Of a stretch of 14,278 nucleotides of DNA, positions 5,384 through 13,826 are shown piece by piece (the stretch's first letter is position 1; each line of letters starts with the position of its first letter). The notes below the pieces were generated by a model. It did no database searches. It saw only the letters and a list, made by a program, of their open reading frames with translations, and was not told where the DNA came from. The stretch is from CAYGHG01 sp964349515 (GTDB lineage: Bacteria; Oederibacteriota; PGYV01; CAYGHG01). Location: assembly GCA_964349515.1 (NCBI GenBank), contig CAYGHG010000065.1, forward strand, positions 1 through 14,278, written 5' to 3'. The position numbers were made by a program, and so were the translations under genes.

Positions 5384-6757
5384 TCAGCTTTCAACTATAC
5401 TTATTCCGTATTCCTTTATTTTCCTCCACAGCGTGGAGCGCGATACTCCCAGCGCGGCCGCGGCTTTTGTGTGGTTGTTTCCAAACTTTTCAAGCGCCTT
5501 TATTATGGTTTTCTTTTCAACCTCAGTGAGCAAAAACTCTCCCGTGCCCGCCTTCCCTGCGGCTTCCGGCTTATGCGCTTCCAGTGTGTGAAATAACGCC
5601 GCGCTGTGCATATAAAGCGGCAGATCCTCAAATCGTATGGAGTCGCCTTCAGCCATCGCAAAAGCGTGCTGCACGGCGTTGTCAAGTTCGCGCACATTTC
5701 CCGGGTAATCGTAATTCATTATCACGGCGCGCGCCTTTGCGTCTACGCCGATTATATTTTTTTTATACTGCTTATTGTATTTCTCCACGAGATGCCGAAA
5801 CAGCAGAGGGATGTCTTCCCTGCGCTCTCTTAGCGCGGGTATGTGTATGTGAATTACATTTATTCTAAAGAACAAATCCTCCCTAAAAGTGCCGTCAGCC
5901 ATCATCTTTGAAAGGTCCTTGTTTGTGGCGGCCAGCACCCTGATGTTTACTTTCTTAACCGTTTCATCCCCAAGCCTGCGCAGCTCTTTATACTCAATGA
6001 TTCTTAAAAGTTTTGCCTGCAGGGCCGGCGACAGGTCGCCAATCTCATCAAGAAACAGCGTGCCGTTGTCCGCAAGCTCAATAAGCCCTTTTTTATCGGA
6101 TACAGCCCCGGTAAATGCCCCTTTTTTATACCCAAAGAGCTCGGATTCAAGAAGGTTCTCGGGTATGGCAGAACTGTTAACCGCGATAAAAGCCGCGCCC
6201 GAGCGGCCGCTCATTTCATATATTGACCTTGCTATCAGCTCCTTGCCTGTTCCGGTTTCACCGGTTATCAGTATATTGCTGTCGCTCTTTGAGATTTTTC
6301 TGACCTTTGAAGCGGTCTTCTGCACAGCCTCGCTTTTTCCTATAAAAACATTGCTAAAGTAGTCATCAGGCTCCGGCAGGGCCGCGGCGCTTTCCCTCTC
6401 CCTGAAAAAATCCTCAAGCAGATATTTTATCTCGCTGTGATTGATAGGGCTGACCACATACCGGAACCCCCTCTTTGACGCGATCGCAATAGAGCGGTCA
6501 AGATGTTCCTTTGCCCCGGCAATAATAACCGCCATACCCGGGTTTCTTTCTCCGATAAACTTGGGAAGGTTCAGCTCCGAGCCTTCTATGATGGCAAGGT
6601 CAATTACCATGGCGTCTGAGCCGCGGTTGGTTATTTTTTCCATGAGAAGGTTTGAATCAAAAGCTATGTTGGGGGAATATCCGAGCGATTCAAGAAAGTT
6701 ATTTAACTTAATTGCCTCATCTTTGTCTGTCAGTGCTATTGTTATTTTTCTCATCAT
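5384..6757 (-). CDS. Sigma-54-dependent transcription activator (NtrC type) with degenerate receiver domain
   Basis: This 457-residue cytosolic regulator has three domains. Residues 1-120 are a receiver domain with D11 and D13 and candidate phosphoacceptor D53 (MVIDLA). The conserved Lys is replaced by Ser103 (VVSP), and the Ser/Thr position reads Ala-Gly (IIAGAK, 79-83). Residues 137-375 are an AAA+ domain with Walker A GETGTGK (166-172), the sigma-54 contact loop GAFTGA (213-218), Walker B LFLDE (234-238) and arginines in FREDLFFR (291-298). Residues 410-450 are a Fis-type helix-turn-helix (NNHTKAAAALGVSRSTLWRKI). It is the last gene of the leftward operon and its start overlaps the upstream gene by 41 bases. 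The start is fixed because receiver similarity begins at residue 3; AAAGG lies nine bases upstream. No partner histidine kinase is in the window, and the targets are unknown. Confidence 0.9.
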   Translation of the reverse strand: MMRKITIALTDKDEAIKLNNFLESLGYSPNIAFDSNLLMEKITNRGSDAMVIDLAIIEGSELNLPKFIGERNPGMAVIIAGAKEHLDRSIAIASKRGFRYVVSPINHSEIKYLLEDFFRERESAAALPEPDDYFSNVFIGKSEAVQKTASKVRKISKSDSNILITGETGTGKELIARSIYEMSGRSGAAFIAVNSSAIPENLLESELFGYKKGAFTGAVSDKKGLIELADNGTLFLDEIGDLSPALQAKLLRIIEYKELRRLGDETVKKVNIRVLAATNKDLSKMMADGTFREDLFFRINVIHIHIPALRERREDIPLLFRHLVEKYNKQYKKNIIGVDAKARAVIMNYDYPGNVRELDNAVQHAFAMAEGDSIRFEDLPLYMHSAALFHTLEAHKPEAAGKAGTGEFLLTEVEKKTIIKALEKFGNNHTKAAAALGVSRSTLWRKIKEYGISIVES

Positions 6758-9083
6758 TTTGCGCTGCCTTTGCCTGTTTTAGGAAATCTTCAATCCCTTT
6801 ATCGTTGGGAAACTTTTTCAGCCCCTCCTCAGCCTCTTTGACGGCTAAATCTGACTTTCCAAGGCTGTGAAGGACAAAAGCCAGATACAAATAGCTGTTT
6901 GGCATATCTGTTTCATTTTTAGACCTTTGAAAGTGTTCAACAGCCCTTTCCAAATCACCGGTTTTAAAATAGAACACTCCCAAATTCATGTTTATTATAC
7001 CTGTTTTATATTTTCTTTCAAGCAGATATTCATACCCTATTTTGGCTCTTAAAAGGTCGCTTTTAGAGATATTCTCATTAGCTTTTATGAGCGCTATCTC
7101 AAGCTGTTCCTGCACGCTCATCCCGTCAATTACCAGAATAGCATTTTTTATATTATCCCCGGAAGCGCCCATAGCCGCCGCCTTTATCAGCATGGGCTTT
7201 GCTTCGGTCAATATGCCCATATCATAGTATAAGACCCCGAGGCGCTCATAGACAAAGTAAAGCGTGCTTTTGAGCTCAACAGCCCTGCGCAGATGCCTGA
7301 TTTCGCCCGGAAGGTTGTTTAACCCTCTGTATGACAGCGATATGTTATAGTGGATATTTCCCTCAGGCTTCTCATTCAGAAATACCAGCGCGTTTTTATT
7401 CAGTTTTGCCGCCTCTTCATAACGGCCGGCCGCGAGCAGGCTGTTTGCCTGATTGACCATCGATACGGGAAACCATCCGGTAAGATCCATATCATTTTTT
7501 GAATACTTCAGCCTTTTATCAAAAGCGTTCCTGTAGCTGTAAAGGCCGAACAACGAGGGGCTGTATGTTCTTTCATTTTCGCCAAGCCTTATGAGAAGCC
7601 CTTTTTGAGATTCTTTCAGCCCGTGATTCACCCTCTCCGCGCGGGGAAAATAAGCGCTGCGGTAAACCGGCGCCTCTGATTTAAACCTGTCAATCACCCT
7701 CTCAATGTTCCGGTCTGTTTCAAAGGGCTTCATCCCGGATGCGCCCCACTTTGATTCAAAATCCCTGATTCCCCAGTCAAATATCAGGAATGAAACCGTC
7801 GCGAATTTTATGTCGCGCCTGTTTTTGTTTATCTCCTGTTCGTAATAAACCGGCATCAGGTTATAGTCCCCGTCAGCCACGTAAAGGCTTGCTTTTTCCA
7901 TTGTATCGAGTATCGCCCTGCCGAAATCATAGGCGAGAAAATCACGCGAAGCGTTGTTCTTCGGGTAATTATGCACAAACGCCGCCGCGCCAAATACAAA
8001 TGCCGCGGCATAAACTGCATGCGGTATTTTTTTAAGCGCTCCGGCGGCAAAAGTAATCCCCGCAGGTACAAGCAGCCCCAAAGCAAAAAACGCGGGTATT
8101 AAAAATATGTCCATGATCCAGCTGAGTTCTTCTTTTGTCCGGTTTAAAAACACCACTGCCAGAAAAACGAGTGTAAAAACAGCCGCAACAGGCAGCAGCA
8201 TTTTTCTTCTGCGCTTAAAAGCGTGCCATACCCCAAATACCGCAAAAACTCCGGCTGCAAGGTGGGCGGAAGCCAGGGATCTGGCGAAGTGTTTTAACTG
8301 AAACAGATACTGCTCGGCCGTCGCGTCAACAGGATATACATAGGCCTTTCTCAGCACCACCCATAGAAAATCATTTATCGTTTTCGGCTCGCCCCAGTTG
8401 AGCGCAGGCGCGGCGTGCGCCCTGAAAGGAAGATAAAGATAAACACAAAGCCCCGCAAGCAGGAAACCCGCGGCCGCAGCGTATGAAAAAGGTTTTGCCC
8501 TGTGCCTTGCAAGCCATGCCGCCCAAAGAAGAACGGGAAAAAGTATTATTGTCGAGGGCCAGTGGTTTGACAGCCCCAACCCGAATGCGAGCGCGGAAAG
8601 ATACAGGTACTTTATACCGCCACCGTCAGAGAGCCGGAAGCATCCGTACAGGAGTATCAGAGTAAGAAAGAGATTGAGCATGTAAATCCCGCCCTTTGCC
8701 TCTATAGCCTGGCTCCAGAACAGATACCCGGTAGCGAGAATCAGAACCCCCGCAGCTGCTGCCCAGCCGCCTTGTTTGCCGGCCGGAGCGGGAGTGATAA
8801 GTTTCATTAAAACTCCCGCGGCAATAAGGCACATGACCGCAAGCAGCGATGACAGCAGGTTTACCCTGAAACTGTAACTGCCCGCAGGGACAAGCGTTGC
8901 CGCTTTTGCAGCTATTGTATAGAGAGGGTATCCGGGCGGGTGGCCTATCCCCATTATCACGGCGGCCGCGACTGTCTCAGGCGAATCATTGTTCTTGTAA
9001 ACCGGGTGCAGGGTAATCAGATACAGATAAAAGACTGATAAAAATAACAGGCATGTGAGGCCTGTCTTTATGGCAGGTTTCAT
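6717..9083 (-). CDS. DUF2723 (TMEM260-like) integral membrane protein with C-terminal TPR repeats
   Basis: The protein has 788 residues. Residues 1-375 hold roughly ten hydrophobic segments with the DUF2723 hallmarks: NDSPE at 32-36 after the first membrane segment, GIGHPPGYPLYT (45-56), EAKGGIYMLN (128-137), SNHWP (172-176) and NWGEP (229-233). Residues 376-540 form a soluble region (SRDF, YVADGDYNLMPVYY), and residues 541-775 are TPR-like helix pairs (AAGRYEEAAKLNKNA, KTGDLERAVEHFQRS). The DUF2723 family includes human TMEM260, a GT-C-type protein O-mannosyltransferase; the acidic first-loop motif would be catalytic by analogy. Sugar donor and acceptor are unknown here. ATGA overlap with the upstream paralogue (9080-9083) and a 41-base overlap with the downstream regulator show tight operon structure. 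Confidence 0.82.
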   Translation of the reverse strand: MKPAIKTGLTCLLFLSVFYLYLITLHPVYKNNDSPETVAAAVIMGIGHPPGYPLYTIAAKAATLVPAGSYSFRVNLLSSLLAVMCLIAAGVLMKLITPAPAGKQGGWAAAAGVLILATGYLFWSQAIEAKGGIYMLNLFLTLILLYGCFRLSDGGGIKYLYLSALAFGLGLSNHWPSTIILFPVLLWAAWLARHRAKPFSYAAAAGFLLAGLCVYLYLPFRAHAAPALNWGEPKTINDFLWVVLRKAYVYPVDATAEQYLFQLKHFARSLASAHLAAGVFAVFGVWHAFKRRRKMLLPVAAVFTLVFLAVVFLNRTKEELSWIMDIFLIPAFFALGLLVPAGITFAAGALKKIPHAVYAAAFVFGAAAFVHNYPKNNASRDFLAYDFGRAILDTMEKASLYVADGDYNLMPVYYEQEINKNRRDIKFATVSFLIFDWGIRDFESKWGASGMKPFETDRNIERVIDRFKSEAPVYRSAYFPRAERVNHGLKESQKGLLIRLGENERTYSPSLFGLYSYRNAFDKRLKYSKNDMDLTGWFPVSMVNQANSLLAAGRYEEAAKLNKNALVFLNEKPEGNIHYNISLSYRGLNNLPGEIRHLRRAVELKSTLYFVYERLGVLYYDMGILTEAKPMLIKAAAMGASGDNIKNAILVIDGMSVQEQLEIALIKANENISKSDLLRAKIGYEYLLERKYKTGIINMNLGVFYFKTGDLERAVEHFQRSKNETDMPNSYLYLAFVLHSLGKSDLAVKEAEEGLKKFPNDKGIEDFLKQAKAAQNDEKNNNSTDRQR

Positions 9084-10867
9084 ATTCCCTCCCCCGCTGC
9101 TTTCAGCCCGGCTGTCGCGGCTGCGTCATTTTTTATCCCCCTGAACGCAAGGGATTTTCTAAGTATCTGCCTCGCCTCTTCCCTGCGGCCTTGAGTAATA
9201 AGGCTGTAGGCGGCGCCGTACATTGAAAAGGGATACCTGCTGAAAAGGTCAATATTCTCATCCCTTTGAGCGTAAGCTGAATGAATCCCCCTGTAAGAGT
9301 AGGTTTCAAAAACTGCCGCGCTGAGAGCGCAGGGTTTTTTTATGCTGAAAAGCAGCCCTTCAGGGCACGGAGGCCTGTACTGAGGGAGCCTTTGGTCAAA
9401 GACAGGAGAGTAGAGGCTTCTGTAAACCTTGTCATGTTTAACCGACATTCTTTCAACCGCGGAAGCGGTGTTTACCTCTATGTTTCCCTTTACCATAACG
9501 GCAGTTCCGAATTCATCTTTAAACTGCTCCGCCCCCCATGGCGCAACAAGGAAATTAACAGGAAAAAACTTCACGTTGTCAGGTCCGCCCGTACAGTAAC
9601 GGGCGTAATAAAGGGGGAAAAAATCGTGGTCGCCGTCAGGCAGAAAGGCACTGCCCGGTGTTATTGTTTTGATGACATTTGAACCGTAATCGTAGTAAAT
9701 AAAATCCCGCGAACTGTCGTTTCTGCCGAAGTTTTTCAGTGTAACGGCGGCAGCGGCGCACAAAAGCACTGCGACAAATAAATGAGGGGCCCTCCTGCCC
9801 GCCGCGGAGGCAATCCATGCAATGCCGGCTGTAACAAAAAGCGAAAGCATAAAAGCCGAAGGCAGAAGTATTGCTGAAAAGAGCCACAGCGCGCCGGTCT
9901 CTGTCGAGGTGTAATTTTTCGGGTTATAAAAAACAACCGAAGCGGTAAACAGCAGAAAGAATCCGCCGTATAAAAAGAAAGCCCTGCGGGAATGAAAATA
10001 GAGCGCTGCAGCTCCCGCGGCTGCAAGCGGCCACACGTACGGGGTGTTGGAAAGTATGAACTGTTTTAGATTAAAAAACTGGTTGCCTGATACAAACAGC
10101 AGCGGCGCGCCTGTATCGTACCCTTTGCGCAGCACCACCCACAAAAAAGATTCAAGATCAACAGGGTTTCCCCAGTTGATAACAGCGCCCGCGGCCGCCC
10201 TGACCGGAAGATAAATGTAGGGCGTGAGCCCTATCCCCAAAAACACCAGCGCAGTCAGAATGTTTTTTCCGCTGATTTCTTTCCTGATAAAAAACAGCGC
10301 GCAGCACAGGGTAAAAACAGCGATAGAAACGCCCGGCCAGTGATTTGCAAACCCCAGCCCCGCCCCAAACGCCGCGAGATAAAGCATGCGGGGCGTGTAT
10401 GAACGCAGCATTGAAGCGGCCGCACCGAGTATGACAAGCATGAAAAACAGGCTCAAAACATATATCCCGCCTTTGGCGCCGAGCGCCTGGTTCCACAGCA
10501 CATAGGAAAAAGCAGCCAAGGGAGCGCAGGCAGCGGCGGAAATAATACCCGCCTCTTTTTTTAGTATGCGCCCGAGCCAGCTTCTTATAAGAAAAAACGC
10601 AAAAACTGATATCAATGCAGCCACAAAAGCAGACAGAATGTTTATCCTGAAAACGACGGACCCGGCCGGCACAAGCGAGGCGGTTTTTGCGAGCATGGAA
10701 AAAAGCGGATACCCCGGAGAGTGCGCGATACCAAGCGTGTAAGCACAGGCCGCGGTCTCAGGCGAGTCGTCTGCCTTGTAAGCCGGGTAAGCGGTTGTAA
10801 GATAAACATAAAAAACAGACAAAAAAACAGCCGCAAACACAGCCTTTGCCCATGCGGTGTGTTTCAT
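9080..10867 (-). CDS. DUF2723 (TMEM260-like) integral membrane protein, short paralogue
   Basis: This 595-residue protein is clearly a paralogue of the next gene. It shares ADDSPE (32-37), GIAHSPGYPL (46-55), GAKGGIYVLS (130-139), ANHWP (174-178), NWGNP, SFLWVVLRKGY and the soluble stretch SSRDFIYYDYGS...LPDGDHDFFPLYY. Membrane segments fill about the first 380 residues. The C-terminus ends after only one TPR-like helix pair (GRREEARQILRKSLAFRG), so it lacks the roughly 200-residue TPR tail of its partner. The family link to TMEM260 suggests transfer of a lipid-linked sugar to an exported protein or glycan. Two adjacent copies may form a heterodimer or act on different acceptors. It is coupled by ATGA overlaps both to the upstream gene (10864-10867) and to the downstream one. 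Confidence 0.82.
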   Translation of the reverse strand: MKHTAWAKAVFAAVFLSVFYVYLTTAYPAYKADDSPETAACAYTLGIAHSPGYPLFSMLAKTASLVPAGSVVFRINILSAFVAALISVFAFFLIRSWLGRILKKEAGIISAAACAPLAAFSYVLWNQALGAKGGIYVLSLFFMLVILGAAASMLRSYTPRMLYLAAFGAGLGFANHWPGVSIAVFTLCCALFFIRKEISGKNILTALVFLGIGLTPYIYLPVRAAAGAVINWGNPVDLESFLWVVLRKGYDTGAPLLFVSGNQFFNLKQFILSNTPYVWPLAAAGAAALYFHSRRAFFLYGGFFLLFTASVVFYNPKNYTSTETGALWLFSAILLPSAFMLSLFVTAGIAWIASAAGRRAPHLFVAVLLCAAAAVTLKNFGRNDSSRDFIYYDYGSNVIKTITPGSAFLPDGDHDFFPLYYARYCTGGPDNVKFFPVNFLVAPWGAEQFKDEFGTAVMVKGNIEVNTASAVERMSVKHDKVYRSLYSPVFDQRLPQYRPPCPEGLLFSIKKPCALSAAVFETYSYRGIHSAYAQRDENIDLFSRYPFSMYGAAYSLITQGRREEARQILRKSLAFRGIKNDAAATAGLKAAGEGI

Positions 10868-12690
10868 TTTATCTCACGCTTCGCGGCCTGAAGCATTGTA
10901 TCAATTTCAGGGCTCGTACCGTTTTGCAGTATATAACGCTCAAGCGTTTCAGCGGCCTTTTCCCAGCGGGCCGTAGAGGCGTATGCTGTGGCAAGATTTA
11001 TGTAAGCCGCGTCATAATGGGGCGCCACATAAACCGCGAGTTCCAGTTTTTCAAATGCTTCCTCAATCCTGCCTGTCTGGCCGAGAAGCGCGCCAAGCAT
11101 ATTATTTACCTCAGGGCAGTAGGGATTGACCGTCAAATCCCGCCTGTAGAGTTCCTCAGCGCGTTTCAAATTCCCTTTTTTTCTGTGATATTCCGCGGCG
11201 TAATAAAACTGCGCCACGTCTGTCTGAGGGCAGAGTTCCACAGGGTTTAAGTAAAGCACCCTGTCATAGTACTCTTCGGCAGGGCCGGGCAGGTTTTTAT
11301 CCGCGAGCGAATTGGCTTTTTTGAGGTAGCCGTTTGCCGGGAGCGTCTTTGCGTCGCCGTAAAGCGAATAAACAAGCGCGGCTAAGGCCAGCACAACGGC
11401 AAACAATGCGGTTTTTCTGCCGGCTGTATAAGCGCCGCCCTGAGGCGAAGCAATCCCGTGGATTATAAAAATAAAGGCAAAGAAATAAAAGGTTGTAGAG
11501 GGCACGTTATAAAAAGTATTAAAAAATACCGCCGCAAGCAGGGCTGTCATCCCCGCTGCAATCCCCCTCACCGCGCCGGGCTCAGAGCCGTTCCTGACCG
11601 CCTTGGCAACGCTGCTGTAAAAAAATACGATCAACATTATAAACAACCCAAGCCCTATGATGCCGGTTTCTGCGAGTATAAGCAGATACTGCTGATGCGG
11701 CATCCACGTGACCACATAATCGTAGTCTTTATTCTCGGGGTTATTCAGGAGTTTCCCCTGATAAAGCGGGTAGTGCAGCCTGTAAGTTCCCTGCCCCTTT
11801 CCGAGCACAGGCGCGTCCTTTGCCATCAGCAGGCTGGCTTCCCACATAATAACCCTGTGCTTTAAAGAATGCTCCTTTTGCTTCACAAAAGAGGCGATTT
11901 TTTCCGAAGATACAGCCGCACCCGCCGCCAGAATAACAAAAACAGAGGCGGCGGTGATAAGCGCCTTTTTACGGTTAAAGCCGAAACGCGCCCCGTCTTT
12001 TACCAGTACAAACCACGCCGTAAGCGCCATACCCGCCGCGATACCGACGTAAGAGCCTGCCACTCTCGCAAAAGCAAGTGTTACAGCCGCAGCGAGCGCA
12101 ATCAAAATATTTATTTTCCTGAAGCGTTTTTGATAAAGAGCGAGAAAAAGGGATATAAAAAACGGGATCAGCATCTGCCCCGCGAAAAAGTTTGGGTTGC
12201 CGATCGTGCCCATCGGCCTTCCCGCAAAATTCGTTGACCAGCGGAAAGGGTCTGCGCCGCCCGCCTGCATCAGGCCGTAGAGCGAGGATATGAAAAACGA
12301 AGCCAGAACAACCGCAAGAAATCTGTTAATGTCCTTTCCTTTATAAACAAGGAAAACAAGATACCCGCCCGCCGCGGCCAGGGCAAGCTCGTAAACATAC
12401 TTTAAGCTTATTATTTTATTTATTGAGAAAATAACCGATACGAGGCAGGCAGCCAGATAAAGCACAGCCGGCAGTAATGCCGGATTCTTATTCAGCGTTA
12501 CTTTTCCATCATAGTAATGTATCAGAAAAAACATCAGAAAAGCAGCAGGGATAAAAATCCTGACAACAGCAGCCTGCGCCGGGCCGAAGGCGTCCAAAAA
12601 AGGCTGCCAAAATACAAGCGGCGAGAGAAAAAGCGCCGCGTTTAAAAGGTTCCTGCCGAAAAGTTTTAGCAGCCCCTTTTTATCACTCAC
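10864..12690 (-). CDS. O-antigen ligase/polymerase-like (Wzy_C family) membrane protein with C-terminal TPRs
   Basis: The protein has 608 residues with about a dozen membrane segments (15-445). Diagnostic parts are GTIGNPNFFAGQ (161-172), the large periplasmic loop with HRVIMWEASLLMAKDAPVLG (278-297) and GKGQGTYRLHYP, and PHQQYLLILAETGIIGLG (331-348). R279, H332 and E341 are candidate active-site residues of the WaaL/PglL/Wzy group. Residues 452-600 carry TPR-like repeats (KGNLKRAEELYRRDLTVNP, TGRIEEAFEKLELAVYVAP), an arrangement also seen in some O-oligosaccharyltransferases. It probably moves a lipid-linked glycan to lipid, protein or a growing polymer at the outer face of the inner membrane. 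The start is GTG at 12690, overlapping the kinase stop as GTGA. Ligase, polymerase and protein glycosylase cannot be separated from sequence alone. Confidence 0.78.
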   Translation of the reverse strand: MSDKKGLLKLFGRNLLNAALFLSPLVFWQPFLDAFGPAQAAVVRIFIPAAFLMFFLIHYYDGKVTLNKNPALLPAVLYLAACLVSVIFSINKIISLKYVYELALAAAGGYLVFLVYKGKDINRFLAVVLASFFISSLYGLMQAGGADPFRWSTNFAGRPMGTIGNPNFFAGQMLIPFFISLFLALYQKRFRKINILIALAAAVTLAFARVAGSYVGIAAGMALTAWFVLVKDGARFGFNRKKALITAASVFVILAAGAAVSSEKIASFVKQKEHSLKHRVIMWEASLLMAKDAPVLGKGQGTYRLHYPLYQGKLLNNPENKDYDYVVTWMPHQQYLLILAETGIIGLGLFIMLIVFFYSSVAKAVRNGSEPGAVRGIAAGMTALLAAVFFNTFYNVPSTTFYFFAFIFIIHGIASPQGGAYTAGRKTALFAVVLALAALVYSLYGDAKTLPANGYLKKANSLADKNLPGPAEEYYDRVLYLNPVELCPQTDVAQFYYAAEYHRKKGNLKRAEELYRRDLTVNPYCPEVNNMLGALLGQTGRIEEAFEKLELAVYVAPHYDAAYINLATAYASTARWEKAAETLERYILQNGTSPEIDTMLQAAKREIK

Positions 12691-13703
12691 AGCCCGTAAT
12701 AATCCCCTTCTAGAATAACTACCCCGGCAGCGCCGAGAGCGCCGGCCCTCTCCCCGAGTTTCGCGGGCACTATCTTTGCCGCGTTAAAAATCAGTTCAAA
12801 GGTCTGTTTTCTGACCGCCTCACGCAGAGGCTTAAAGAGTTTGTCACCGGCATTTATCACCCCTCCGGCTATGACCACCACCTCGGGATTCATGAAGTTC
12901 ATGGTGTTTGCCGTTCCCGCGGCAAGATATGTTATGAATTCTTCCCAGGTCTCCCTGGCGGTTTTATCGCCTGAATCCATCGCTTCAAAGACAGTCTTTG
13001 AGGTAACTTTGTTCAGGTCTCCTTTTACCATCTCCGTAACAATTGATTTCGCGCCTTTGCGGATGCGCTCCCTGGCTGATTCCGCTATCGCGCTTGCCGA
13101 CGCATACTGCTCAAAGCACCCCAACGCGCCGCACTTGCATTTGCGGCCCATCGGGTCGAGGGAAATATGCCCTATCTCAGCGGCATTGTAGTTTGCTCCC
13201 CGCACCATGACGCCGTCCACTATCAGCCCGCCGCCCACGCCTGTCCCGAGGGTGAGTCCTACCACGTTTTTCGCGCCTTTGGCGGCGCCGAGCCATTTTT
13301 CGCCATACACGGCGCAGTTCGCGTCATTGTCAACGCCGACTTTCACGCCGAGAAGCTTCTCAAGCTTGTCTTTGAGTTTCACGTGCGTCCATCCGGGCAG
13401 GTTTACCGCGCCCATAATTATGCCTTTTTTGCTGTCAAGAGGCCCGGGAGACCCCACCCCCGCACGCCATACCTGCTTAAGAGAGTAACCCGCAGATTCA
13501 ACCATCTCTTTTACGTTGTCAGCAATATTCTTTATGACAAAATCAGGGCCGTTGGCGCCCATGGTGGGAAAATGTTTTTCCGCGAGTATCTTACCCTTTT
13601 CAGTCACCAGCACGCTGAAAACATTTGTGCCGCCAAGGTCAATTCCGATTACGAGCTTTTCTTTTTTAGAGGATTTCTTTGCGCTTTTCTTTTTCAGAGC
13701 CAT
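12687..13703 (-). CDS. ROK-family sugar kinase, probably glucokinase
   Basis: This 338-residue cytosolic enzyme should phosphorylate glucose or a related hexose with ATP. It has the phosphate-binding motif DLGGTN (22-27), GVGSPGPLD (82-90), the catalytic Asp in NDAN (D127), LTLGTGVGGG (150-159), and the ROK zinc site with H179 and CKCGALGC (C189, C191, C196) followed by E198. A helical C-terminal part contains VVVIAGGV. The N-terminus has an extra Lys/Ser-rich stretch (residues 2-16) before the fold. It is the first gene of the leftward operon, with a strong promoter and a GGGAG ribosome site eight bases before the ATG. Its place before glycosyltransferase-like genes suggests supply of activated sugar, though ROK members also use mannose or N-acetylhexosamines, so the exact substrate is not settled. 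Confidence 0.87.
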   Translation of the reverse strand: MALKKKSAKKSSKKEKLVIGIDLGGTNVFSVLVTEKGKILAEKHFPTMGANGPDFVIKNIADNVKEMVESAGYSLKQVWRAGVGSPGPLDSKKGIIMGAVNLPGWTHVKLKDKLEKLLGVKVGVDNDANCAVYGEKWLGAAKGAKNVVGLTLGTGVGGGLIVDGVMVRGANYNAAEIGHISLDPMGRKCKCGALGCFEQYASASAIAESARERIRKGAKSIVTEMVKGDLNKVTSKTVFEAMDSGDKTARETWEEFITYLAAGTANTMNFMNPEVVVIAGGVINAGDKLFKPLREAVRKQTFELIFNAAKIVPAKLGERAGALGAAGVVILEGDYYGL

Positions 13704-13742
13704 CTTATTTTCTCCCTGTTATTTGGTATAAAAACTGAAGAT

Positions 13743-13771
13743 ATTATAAAACGCAAACAGACTTCTTTCAA
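13743..13771 (-). promoter_or_regulatory. Sigma-70-type promoter of the kinase/glycosyltransferase operon
   Basis: Minus-strand TTGAAA (13771-13766) is 17 bases from a perfect TATAAT (13748-13743). The expected transcript start near 13736 gives a leader of about 33 nt with GGGAG at 13716-13712. It is the best promoter in the window and probably drives the genes from 13703 to 5384. Confidence 0.75.
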
Positions 13772-13792
13772 GCGCAGTTTTAACGCATATAT

Positions 13793-13826
13793 CCCCTCTC
13801 CTTTCAGGAGAGGGTTAGGGTGAGGT
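13793..13826 (+). repeat. Dispersed hairpin repeat, copy C
   Basis: CCCTCTCCT-TTC-AGGAGAGGG (13794-13814) is a perfect nine-pair stem with a three-base loop, followed by TTAGGGTGAGG. It is the same element type as 199-237. It lies about 20 bases upstream of the operon promoter's -35 box. Confidence 0.78.

Noticed and set aside
13167..13823. 218-codon plus-strand frame opposite the ROK kinase
   Set aside because: It is antisense to a convincing ROK gene and runs through the operon promoter.
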